Of a stretch of 64,000 bases of DNA, positions 1 to 11,000 are shown one piece after another. A program made the translations under genes and the position numbers. The stretch is from Burkholderiales bacterium (lineage in GTDB: Bacteria; Pseudomonadota; Gammaproteobacteria; Burkholderiales; Ga0077523), in NCBI GenBank assembly GCA_019745565.1, contig JAIESW010000023.1:81835-145834 (forward strand), read 5' to 3'. The notes below the pieces were generated by a model. It ran no database searches and was not told the origin of the DNA. It saw only the letters and a program-made list of their open reading frames with translations. How positions within the stretch are numbered: the first letter of the stretch is position 1; the number at the start of each line of letters is the position of its first letter.

Positions 1-562
1 CGCCGGCGCCGATGAACAGCATCGACTGCTCGGCCAGATCCGGATAGATGCGCTCGGCGACCCGGACCGCCGCCGCGGCCAGCGACACGGAACTCGTGCC
101 GATGTCGGTCCGCGTGCGCACCTCCTTCGCCACCGAGAAGGTGTGCTGGAACAGCTTGTGGAGCACCGTACCGAGCGTGCCCGCTTCCTCGGCCTCGCGC
201 ACCGCCTGTTTCATCTGACCCAGGATCTGCGCTTCGCCGATCACCATCGAGTCGAGACCGCTGGCGACGCGGAACGCGTGGCTCACCGCCTGCTCGCTCG
301 GAAACTCGTACAGGAACGGATCGAGTCGGTCGGTCGAGAGGCTGTGGTACTGGGCGAGCCAGCGTTTCACCTGCGACGGCTCGGCGGTCGAGCAATAGAC
401 CTCGGTACGGTTGCAGGTGGAGATGATCGCTGCTTCGCGCACCGGGGTGTGCTCCACCAGATTGCGCAGCGCCGGCCGCAGATTCTCGGTCGGGAACGCC
501 ACCTGCTCGCGGATGGCGAGCGGTGCGGTCTGGTGATTCACTCCGAAAGCGATGAGCTGCAT
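1..562 (-). CDS. hemA: Glutamyl-tRNA reductase, N-terminal part (cut by window edge)
   Basis: Catalyses the NADPH-dependent reduction of glutamyl-tRNA(Glu) to glutamate-1-semialdehyde, the first committed step of C5-pathway tetrapyrrole (haem) synthesis in the cytoplasm. Reading back from the ATG at 560-562 gives 187 residues with no stop. They begin [19 protein letters not shown] and contain the STCNRTE motif with the catalytic Cys at residue 50. The substrate-binding segment [16 protein letters not shown] follows, and the fragment ends at the start of the NADPH-binding site (FIGAG). The rest of the gene, about 230 residues in this family, lies left of the window. It is the last gene in the co-directional series, 145 bases after giant 1, and a TATAAT box in that gap suggests its own promoter. 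No clear Shine-Dalgarno sequence is seen. The identification is firm and the start is well supported by the family N-terminus. Confidence 0.97.
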   Translation of the reverse strand, partial: MQLIAFGVNHQTAPLAIREQVAFPTENLRPALRNLVEHTPVREAAIISTCNRTEVYCSTAEPSQVKRWLAQYHSLSTDRLDPFLYEFPSEQAVSHAFRVASGLDSMVIGEAQILGQMKQAVREAEEAGTLGTVLHKLFQHTFSVAKEVRTRTDIGTSSVSLAAAAVRVAERIYPDLAEQSMLFIGAG

Positions 563-614
563 GGGTGCCGGGCGGCGCGTGGTGCCCGGGCGGGCGCTGG
601 GGATAACAGCCTGA

Positions 615-640
615 ATTATAGGCCACGGGCACCCGTTGCC
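615..640 (-). promoter_or_regulatory. Probable hemA promoter -10 box with adjoining imperfect palindrome
   Basis: On the minus strand a perfect TATAAT (615-620) lies about 53 bases before the hemA ATG. Immediately upstream (621-640) is an imperfect palindrome that is symmetric at 16 of 20 positions (GGCAACGGG / CCCGTGGCC). It fills the spacer where RNA polymerase would sit. No good -35 hexamer is visible, so the promoter could depend on an activator or be weak. The palindrome could be an operator or simply a GC-rich hairpin. Confidence 0.5.
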
Positions 641-663
641 CGGCGCCTCCCCGAGGCCCCCCT

Positions 664-693
664 CCGGATGCAGCCGGGACGGCATGCATCCGG
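664..693 (-). terminator. Strong stem-loop after giant gene 1, without a T-run
   Basis: Fifteen bases after the giant 1 stop codon the minus strand reads CCGGATGCA-T-GCCG, loop TCC, then CGGC-TGCATCCGG. This is a 13-bp stem with one bulged T. It is followed by G/C-rich sequence, not a U-tract, so it is not a classical intrinsic terminator. It may terminate weakly or protect the 3' end of the 25-kb message. Confidence 0.45.
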
Positions 694-707
694 GGCAACG
701 AGGCCCA

Positions 708-2069
708 TCAGCGCCGCGCGAACGCCCGTGTCAGGGTCCGCAACAGTTCCCGGCCCGGCAGCACGCTCTTCGACGCGCTTTCCGCCTGGGCATGGGATGT
801 GGCAAGGCGATCGGTGAGATCCCGCGCCCACGGCGAGTTCATCCAGTCCACCGACGTCCCGGCCGCCGCGGCACCGGCGGCCGCGACGTTCGGTGTCGTC
901 TCGTCCGGCGCGAACCGCCCTTCCCAGTTGACCTTGGTGCCGGCCAACTCCATCGGCGGCGCAAGCGGCTGCTCCGCGGGCGCGGGCAAGGTCGACAGCG
1001 CGAGCACCGACAGCGAGCCAAGCGGCACGATCGGCGGGAACTCCGGCAGCCCCACCGACGGGTTGTGGGCGAGCGCAATGACGTGCTGCTGCAGCCGCAG
1101 CACATCGAGCACGTTGAGGCCCGCAGCGGCGACGATGTCGCCCACCACGGTCGGGTCGGTCAACGCCCACGCGCCAAAGCCGCTTTCCCGTGCCGCCACG
1201 ACGTTCTGCAGCAGGAACGGATCCTTCGCTCCGTAGCTCCGGTTGCCGTCGGTATCGCCGAGGTAGCCCACCGCGTGCACCGCGTCGTCGTCGATGCCGG
1301 CGACGGTGCCGCCGCCGGTCAACGTCGCCTGAACCTCGGCGATGTCGAGGCGATGCTGCTCGCCATAGGGTGCGGTCGCGGGGACCGTGGCGCGGATGTT
1401 AGCGATGGCGCGCGCTGCGGCACCGCTGAGCGGCGCCGCGAACTCGATCGTCACGCGCAGCGCGCCAGGGACGCCCGTCACGGAAACCGTGGCCGCCGGC
1501 CCGCCCGGCATCGCCTCGATGGTCGAGATGTCGAGCAGCCTCGCGTCGTAGTTCAACAGGAACGTCACGCGCTGGACACCGTTGGCGTTCGACAGCGTCA
1601 GCGGCAGCGCGACCCCGGCCGCGCCGTTGTTGGGCACCCGCACATCCTGGCCGGGCCCTCGGATGAAGTCCGGCAGGGAGAGCACGGGCGTGGTGGCGGA
1701 GATGGCCCCGACCACGAACGACGTGGTGTAGGCGCCGCCGGCGGTGCCGTTCGCATCCCCGTCGAGCAGGCGACCGAGGGAGTCGATCAAGCCATTGGCG
1801 CGGCTCGCGATGGTAACGTTGTAGGTGCCCGCCGTGAGGGTGCCGCCGGTCTTGACGAAGGCGAAGCCGCGGCCGTCCGCATCCATCACCAGCGAACCGC
1901 GGACCGGTGTGGTGCCCAGGAGCACGCGCACGTCGGCATCGCCGGTGCGCAGCGGGTCGCTGCCGGCGCCCTGGTACAGATTGAGTACGCTCGGATCGAT
2001 CTCCTGGTTGAAACGGACGCTGAAGCCGCTGGCGGTGGGCGTGAACGCGGTAACCCGGAACTGGGCGGG
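708..2069 (-). other. C-terminal module of giant 1: Big_5-like, cohesin-like, dockerin-like, W/RDL tail
   Basis: About the last 450 residues. A Big_5-like domain (about 1690-2069) precedes a cohesin-like segment starting [10 protein letters not shown]. Then comes a dockerin-like pair (about 1075-1275): the first loop, [12 protein letters not shown], keeps most calcium ligands, while the second, [12 protein letters not shown], has lost them. The tail carries VNWEGRF (about 915-936) and [11 protein letters not shown] (about 795-835), then a basic end. The same order and motifs occur at the end of giant 2. Cohesin and dockerin assignments rest on motif resemblance only. Confidence 0.75.
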
Positions 2070-5000
2070 GACGACATTCACGGTCAGGCCTTCGGCCGCG
2101 TCCCACGTGCCGTCTTCGTCCGTGGCCGCCACGCTGATGTCGAAAACACCGGTGCCGCTGTTGTAGGTGTGCTGGAGCGTCAGCGTGTCGCCGGCCGATA
2201 TGATCTCCACGTTGCCATCGCCCCAGTCAATCTCCCACTGGGTCACGGTGTCGTCGCCGGGGTCGCCGGCACCGACGGTCAGCGTGTAGGGCGTACCCAG
2301 AACCGCCGTGTCGGAACCTACGAGGCCGATGGCCGGTGGCAAGTTCGCGACGTTGACCGCAAAGGTCGCCTCGCTCGAGCCGCCCTTGCCATCGTTCGCA
2401 CGGACCGTGACGCCGTAATTCGCGTCGCCGTCCGTCGCCGTCCACTTGAAGAGACCCGTCGTCGGGTCGATCGTGGCGCCGGCGGGTGCGTCGACCAGCT
2501 CGAAGGTGATACCGTCGCCGTCGGCGTCGGTCGCATCGATGTCGATGACGACGACATCGCCTTCCTCGGCCGGCAGGGCGCCGACGGGTGCGATGACCGG
2601 GGCGCTGTTGGTGGAGGTCACGTCGATCGTCACCACGGCCTCATCGGTCCCGCTGAACCCGTCGCTGATGCGGTAGGTGAAGCTGTCGGTGCCCGCGTAA
2701 CCGACGTTGGGGGTGTACGTGAAACTGCCGTCGGAGGCCAGCGTGACGGACCCGTTGGCGGCCTGTGTGAGCAGTTCGGCGACGACCGGGTCGCCGTTCG
2801 GGTCGCTGTCGTTCGCGAGCAGACCCGGGACTGCGACGATCAGCGTCTGCCCCTGCTGGATCGAGTAGCTGTCTGCCGTCGCGAGTGGCGTGCCTTCCAC
2901 CACCTCGATGGTTACCGTCGCGTAGGCCGAGTAGGCCGCTCCGTCGAAGATTCGGTAAGTGAATGTGTCGATACCGCTGAAGCCAGCGTTCGGCGTGTAA
3001 CTGAAGCTACCATTGGCGGCCAGGGTCACCGACCCGTTGGTGCCTTGAGTGAACTGGTCGGCGACGATCGCGTCGCCATCCGGATCGCTGTCGTTGCCCA
3101 GCACGCCGGGACCACTCACCGTCAGCGTGCGTCCCTCCTGCACGGAATAGTTGTCGCCCGCCGCCACCGGCGCGGCATTGGGCGCCGCGGAGACGGTGAT
3201 AGTCACGAGCCCATCGTCGAATCCGCCCGCGCCATCGGAGACGCGATAGGTGAACTGATCGCTCCCGGTGAACCCCGCGTTCGGCGTGTAGGTGAAGCTG
3301 CCGTCGGCTTGCAGATCGAGGACCCCGTTGTCGACACCGTCGATCACCGTCGAGACCGATAGCGTGTTGCCTTCGATGTCGGTGTCGTTGCCGAGTATGC
3401 CGTCCGGGGTCACCGTGAGAGTCTCGCCCGCCGTGACGTTGTAGGAGTCGTCACCGGCAACCGGCGGATCGTTCACGGCCGTCACGTTGATGGTGACGAA
3501 TGCCGAGGTGCTGGTCCTCGGCGGCGAAGCCGTGAAGCCGCTCGGCTCCAGCGGGCAGCCGCAATCGAGCTCGTCGTCGCCGCCGTCGCTCACGGTGAAG
3601 CGGAAGCTCACCGTGCCCGTGAAGTTCGCCACCGGATCGTAAGTGAAGGTGCCGTCCGGATTCAGCGTGAGCGTGCCGCTCGCGGGACCGCTCAGCAGCG
3701 TGAACGTGAGTTCGGTCGGCGTTTCGAGGTCGGACCCGGTGAGCTGCCCGACGAGCTGCGTGTCCTCGGGTGTATTGAAGGTCGTCGGGTTGGCCGTAGG
3801 TGCGTCATTGACCGGCCGGATCTTGAGCGTGATGGTGCCCACCGCGGAGGCGAGACCGTCGCTCACACGGAAGGTGAAGCTGTCGTTGCCGCGCACGTTC
3901 GCGGTCGGGGTGAACGTCACCTGACGTGTGATCGGGTCGATGGCCGACAGAGTGCCGAAGTCCGGTGCTTCCTCGATCGTGTAGGTGAGCGGGTCGCCGT
4001 TGATATCGGTCGCGTTGAGCGTGATGACGGTGGGCGTGTCCTCGTCGAGGAAGATGGTCTGCGACTGCGGCACCGGCGCGGTGTTGGGCGCCTGCACGTT
4101 GACGTTCAGCGTGTTCGACGCGAAGGTGCCGTCCTCGTCCGTCGCGGTTGCGGTGATCCCGTAGGTCGTGCCCCCCGCGAAGAATGTGTGCTGGACACTG
4201 GCGGCGGCACCGGCGACGGTTTCGATCTGGCCGTCGCCCCAGTTGATCTCCCACGACGCGATGGTATCGGCGCCGGGATCGGATCGACCCAGACTCAGGG
4301 TATAGGCCACACCCTGGTCGACCGAAGCCGCACCGCTCAGGGTAAGCGTGGGCGCGACGTTCTGGACGACGACGTTGAACGTGAAGGTCGAGAACGCCGC
4401 GGGACTGCCGGCATCCATCGCCCGGGCGATCACTTGCGCGTTGGCATTGCCGTCGACCGGGATCCAGGTGATCACCCCCGTCGTGGGGTTGATACTCATG
4501 CCGGCAGGCGCCGTCGTGAGGCTCCACGTGATGCCCTGGCCTTCCTGGTCGGTCGCGTCGAGATCCACCAGCAGGGTCGAGCCTTCCAGAACCACTTGGT
4601 CGCCGACGGTCGCGATGACCGGAGCATCGTTGACCGGGGTGACGGTCAGGGTCACCGTGGCGGGTGCGGACGTGATGGCGTTGGCCGCCGTACCATCCGG
4701 ATCGCCGCGGTCGCGCACGGTCCAGGTGAAGCTGTCCGGCCCGGTGTAATTCGCGTTGGGCGTGTAGGTCCAACCGCCCGCTGCCCCTTGCACCAGGGTG
4801 CCGAACTGCGGCCCGGTCACCAGCGTGAACACCAGGTTCGCACGCGGCGTCTCGGTATCGGATGCATCCAGGACGATGAGCCGCGAGGTGTCTTCGTCCA
4901 GCGTGATGGTCTGGTTCTGGACCACCGGCGCATCGTTGATCGGCAGCACGGTGATGGCGATGAGACCATTGTCGGTCCCCGCCTTGCCGTCGTCGACGTG

Positions 5001-8000
5001 GAAGCCGAAGCTGTCCGTCCCGGTGTAGCCCGCGGTCGGCGTATAGCGCACGGTGCGGGTCGCAGGATTGAACTCGCTCAACGTGCCGTGCGCCGGGTCA
5101 CCCAGGAGCGTGTAGATAAGCGGATCGCCGTTCGCGTCCGACGCAGCGAGCGTGACGACGATGGAACCGTCCTCGTTGACCGTGAGGTTCTGGTCGTTCG
5201 CGACCGGGGCGACGTTGCTGGTGCGGTCGATGGTGAAGAAACGAACGTAGTCGTCGCCGCCCGTGCCGTCGCCGTTGCCGTCGAGCGGATTGCCGGACAG
5301 GTCGTAGATGGCCTTCGTGCCCGAGAGCGTCAGGCGGTATTCCCCGTCCGCGAGGATGCCCGGTGCGCCGTTGATGCCGGTGAGGAAGTCGAGCGTCAGC
5401 GACGTTTCCGGATACGAATACGCCGGCCGCAGGCTGACGATCACGTCGTCGGTCGTGTCGAACTGATTGTCGACCCCGGCTTCGCGCAGTTCGTAGTTCG
5501 CAGGGCTGCGCGCGCTGATGCTGTTGAGCGCTTCGGAGGTGGAAACCTGGATGCTGGAGAATGCCAGCGCCGTGGTGCCGTTGTTCGGCGGCAGGGTGGT
5601 GACGTTCGTCACCGTCGGCGGAACCGCGTCGCCCGAGTTGCCCAGGAACTCGTAGGCACCGATGTCGAAGTAGGTGAGACCCGGCGTCGGCGTGAACCGC
5701 TTGCTCGCGGCATTGTTGAGGTTGGACTGACCGTTGTACGACGAGGCGACGAAGGTGAACCCGTTGCCGGCGGACAGGCCGACGGTCGGCGTCAGCGACT
5801 GGTTGCCGTCGCCGTAGTCGAACTGGATGCTGCCGTTGGCGAAGAGGGTGACGGCGAAGTTCACGTCGCCGCCGCCGGTATCCTGGCGCGTGGCGGCCCA
5901 GCGGAACGTGATCTGATTCGCCGTGCCGGTGTCGACGAACACGTTGCCGACGGTCGAGCCGGACGCGGCCGACTGCGTCTGGTCGGTGCGCAGGTTGTCC
6001 CACAGCGGCGCGATGCGCGCGTTGCGCAGGAACGCGTCGAGCGTGTTGTCGTCGGTGCTCGTCGGTGCGTCGAGGCCGCCGAAGTGCAGGAAGCCGTTGA
6101 CGGAGACCTGCACCGACGTATACACCTTGCCGTAGTACGTGAACGCGAACGGGAGCGTCACCGTCGCCGAGTTGTTCGAGCTGCGCAGCGGGATCGCGGT
6201 CCCGGTCTCGGCATAGCTGCTGGCGGCGGGCGTCGACTCCACGAACAGGTCCCAGCCCGCGCCCGTGTTCAGGCCGGGTGGCGTGGGTGTGGACGGATCG
6301 TCCTGCCGCGGACGGCCTTCGATGTCGAGCAGCGCCGCGTCGTGCGGATAGTTGGGCACCGGCTTGGCAGCCTCGTACGCACTGGCGGAGTCGATCGCCG
6401 CGGAGCCGGCGTCCAGGCTGAAGTTGTCGTCGTAGCCGTCGCCGGTCGTCACGTCCTGGTCACCCAGCACGTTGTCGGCGCCGTTGATGTCGAGGAACTT
6501 CGGATCGCCCACCTTGGTGTTGGCGTCGTGGCTGGGCGAGATGGCGCGCCAGTTGGCGAGCGTCATGTACTCGGCCGCCCCCCAGCGACCAGCCCTTGCG
6601 GCGGCGGTGCGCAGATCGAACAGGTTGTAATCCGAACTGAAGCCGCCCTGGCCGTCGGCCGCGACGTTGATCGCGTAGCCGTTGCCCACCGACAGCAAGT
6701 TGTTGCGGATGCGGATGTTGGCGGTGCCGCTCACCTGGATCGCGTCGCCCGTGTCCTGCCACACGGTGTTGTTGTAGACCGTGCGGTCCCCAGCGACGTG
6801 GCTGTAGGTGATGGTGATGCCGACGTTGGTGTTGGCGTACACCAGGTTGTTGAAGATCTCCGAGTAGCCCTGGTCGGCGATCCCCACGGAGTTGGAGTAG
6901 ACGTAGTTGCGAGAGATGTTGCTCGAGTAGTAGGTGACGACGCCGTAGACGTTGTCGAACGAGCGGTTGCCGACGATCCAGCCCTGATAGCCGGTCTGGA
7001 TACCGGTGGTGTTGTTGTAGGCGTCGTTGTCGGTCACCAGCGACGAGGCGTTGTAGCTGTAGATGCCGATGTCGCCCGAGCCGTTGTGGTTGTAGGCGCG
7101 GTTGCCGTTGGCGGTGACGTAGCTCGTGATGTTGATGCCGATGCTGCTGTTGTCGTGCACGTCGTTGCCGGTGACGAACGAGCGGTTCGCCTCCGACGAG
7201 CCGGAGACCACCATGCCCTGGGTGTTCCCGTAGACCTCGTTCTTCTCGATGCGCGCGCGCTCGCCGCTGGAGGAATAGATGCCGTACTGACCGTTGTTGT
7301 GGACGTCGTTGTCGCGGATCATCCAGTCCGAGTGTCCGCTCGTGATGCTCACGCCGTGATTCGAGTTGTTGTAGACGTCCATGAACCGCAACGTGACGTT
7401 GTCGTTGCCGGTCGCGCCGACGGCCTCGATGCCGTTCTGGGCGCCGGTCACGTTGAGCCATTCCAGCGTCACGCCCGACGCACCTTCGAACGAGAACACC
7501 CGCTGATTGGAGTTCGTGTTGCCGCGGTCGAGCACCGCGTCGTGAGTCGGCAGCACCGGCCCGCGGATGGTGACGCCGGAGTCCTCGGCCGTCAGGACGA
7601 TGTTGGTGGACAGGTTGTAGACGCCGGTGTCAACGTAGATCACGTCGCCGGCATCGAGGTTGTAGGCCCGCAGCAGCGCCGCGAGCGAAGCCATCGGCGT
7701 GTTCGGCGTTTTGCCGTCGTTGGCGTTGTTGCCGGCCGCGGTGGTGTACTCGTTGCCGAGCAGCGAGCCGTCGTTCACGTAGTACGCCGTACCCGCGTTC
7801 GCGATCTGGAACGGCGCATCGGAAACGTCGGTGACCGTGGTGCCGCCGGCGTGGCCCGTCGCGCGGATCAGCGCACCGGTGGCGATCGGTCCCGCATTCC
7901 AGGTGAAGGTGGCGCGGCCGTACCGATCCACCGCCAAGCCGCCCGCCACCGGGATCCAGGAACCGCCGTTGTCGGTGGAGACCTCCAGGTCCACCGTCGG

Positions 8001-11000
8001 GTTGGCCACGCCGCCCGGGTTGACGCGCCGCAGTTCGATGCCGGACAGGACCGCGCCGTAGTTGGTGGCCAGGTTGGTGAGGTCCACCGTGATGCCGGTG
8101 CCGCCGGTCACCGTGATGTCGTACGCCAGCACTACGGCCTTGTTGGTCGCGCCGGCTATCGCCCGGCGATCGACGCTGGCGGCCACCACGTTGCCGTTGA
8201 GCGCAACGCTGAACGGCTGGGTGCCCACGCCCTCGCCCCCGGAGAAGGTGTGGAGCAGGATGCGGTAGGTGCCGTCCGCCGCCGGCAGGACGTAGGTCAG
8301 CTTCTGCCCCAGGCCGTAGTTGGCGTAGGACCAGCTCTGGTAGATGGACGGCGGCGCCGCATCCGCCACGCCCGCCGTGGCAATGGTCTGGGTGTTGCCG
8401 GTCTCCACTCCCGCGGTGCGGTAGCGGTCCGGCGCCCAACCGTCGACCGGCGTGCTGGCATTGCCGGTGTTCAGCAGCAGTTGGAGATCGTACGGGGTGA
8501 GGCCGGCACTACGCACGTCGACCTGCACCGTCTGTCCCGCTTCGTACTTCTCCATCCCGTCGGGGTTCAGCACCTGCACCATCTGCGCCGGGCTCTGGGT
8601 GGCCTTGGCGGTGTTACCGTACGCGCCGACATCCGCGCGTCCGCCGTTGCTGGCCGGCTCGGCAAGGTACAGCGAGAACGGGTCGCCACGGTCCACGCCG
8701 GGACTGCCGACCGCCAGACGGAAGTCATCGTCCGCTCCGCGATCCACGCCACCCGAGTAGCCGAGCACGCCGTCGGCACCGTCGATGTCGACGAACTGCG
8801 GGTTGCCGACCCCACTCTCGCCGTCGTTGCCGGTCTCGTAGAACCAGTCAGACAGCGTGATGAAGTCGCGCCCTTCCCAGAAGGCGAGCTTCCCCGTGCC
8901 GAAGGTCTGGAACAGGTTGTAGTTGCTGGCGAACCCCACCTGCGTGTCGTCGCCGACGCGCAGTGCGTAGCCCGCACCCACCACGAGGATATTGTCGCGG
9001 ATCGAAGTGTTGCTGCCGCCTCCGGTAGCATTCACGGCGTCGCCGGTGAGCTGATAGATCGTGTTCCCGAACAGGCCATTGCCCGCGCCCTGGAACCCGT
9101 TCATCCGCACGCCCTGCACCGTGTTGCCGTAGATCAGGTTGCTGCGGACTGTGCTGCTGCTGTCGAGGTAGACCCCGGTCGAGTTGTTGTAGATCTGGTT
9201 GCCGGACACGCTGCCGCTGCGGATGTACACGCCGTTTCCGGTGTTCCCGAAGACGCGGTTGTCCAGAACGCTTGCGCCGTTCGATGCCGAAACCCCGTCT
9301 CCGCCGTTGGCATAGATGACGTTGCGCCGAACGATGGGGCTCTGATCGGCATAGACGCCCGTACCCGTGTTGTGATGGATCTGGTTGTCCTCCACCGTCA
9401 CCGCGTAGCTCGCGCTGATGCCGGTGCTGTTGTTCCGCACCTCGTTGCCGCGGATGAAGATACGGTCGGGCGCCGTCAAACCCGACCCGCCGGCCGAGAT
9501 GCCGGTGGTGTTGTTGCGGATCAGGTTGTTCTCGACCAGGGCGGTCACACCGTTCAGTACGAGCCCGTTGGTATTGCTGTAGATCTCGCTGTTGCGGACG
9601 GTGAAGTCGTCGTTGGTGCTGGTGATGTTGGTGCCGTACGTGTTGCCGTAGAGCTTGACGTTGTCCAACGTCACCCGATCGGAGTCGACGCTGCTGCCGC
9701 CATAGACGCCGTAGGCCGCGCCGGTCAGGGACAGGTGCTCGATGGTGACGTCGTCGGCCCCCGCGAGCAGGAACACCGACTGGCCGGTGTTGCCGCGGTT
9801 CAGGACGGTCGCATGGTTGAGAGCACCGCGAATCGTCACGCCGGAATCCTGCGCTTCCAGCAGGATGTTGGTGGCGAGATCGTAGTTCCCGGTGTCGACG
9901 TAGATCACGTCGTTGGCATCGAGGTCGTAGGCTCGCAACAGCGCCGCCAGGCTCGCCATGGGGGTCGCCGCCGTCTTGCCGTCGTTCGCATTGTTGCCGG
10001 TGGCAGTGGTGTACTCGTCCCCGGCGGTCGATCCGTCGTTGACGTAGTACGCCGTGCCCGCGTTGGCGATCTGGAACGTGAAATCCGAAACGTCCGACAC
10101 CGGCGCCACTCCGGACGAGGAGCGTGCGCGGATGAGAGCATTGGGCGCAACCGTCTCGGGCGTCCAGATGAAAGTGCCATCGCCGAAACGGTCCAAAGCG
10201 AGTCCGCTCGCGCCGGGAATCGGTGTCCACGTCGCGCCGTTGTCGGTGGAGACATCCAGACTGACGGTGGGATTCGCGACGCCATCCGGATTGACGCGAC
10301 GGATCTCGATCCCGGCCAGCACGGCCGCGCTGTTGGCGGTGAGATTGGTCAGGTCGAGCGTGAACCCGTCGCCCCCCGTGACCGTGACGTCGTAGGCCAG
10401 TACCACCGCCTTGTTGTTGGCGCCCGCGAGCGCGCGGCGGTCCACGGAGTCGGCGACCTGCACCCCATCGATCGAGATGCTGAAACGGGCTGCGTTGATC
10501 GCGTCGGTACCCGACATCGTGTGCAGGAGGACCCGGTAGCTGCCGTCCGCCACGGGAACCTGGAAGGAGACCTTGTTGCCGATGCCGGAGTCCGCATAGG
10601 CATAGGTCTGGTAGATCGCTGGCGGCGCGGCATCGGTTACGCCTGCAGTGGTGAAGACGGTGCCGGTGTTGGTCGTGCGGCCGGCCGTGCGGTAAAGCTC
10701 CGTGGACCATCCTTCGACGAAGCTGCCGGCGTTGCCGACATTCATCAACAGCAGGGTTTCGTACGGCGTGAGTCCGGCGCTGCGGAACTGGATCGGCACG
10801 CTGCTGCCGGCTTCCACCTTCTCCAGTCCGTTGGGATTCACCACCTGGACCAGTTGGGCCGGACTCTGCGTGGCCAGCACGGTGTTGCCGTAGGCTCCGA
10901 GATCGGCGCGCCCGCCGTTGTTGCCGGGCTCGCTCAGGAAAGCCGACCGCGGGTCGGCGCGATCCACGGCGATGGAGCTCTGGGCGAGACGGAAGTTGTC

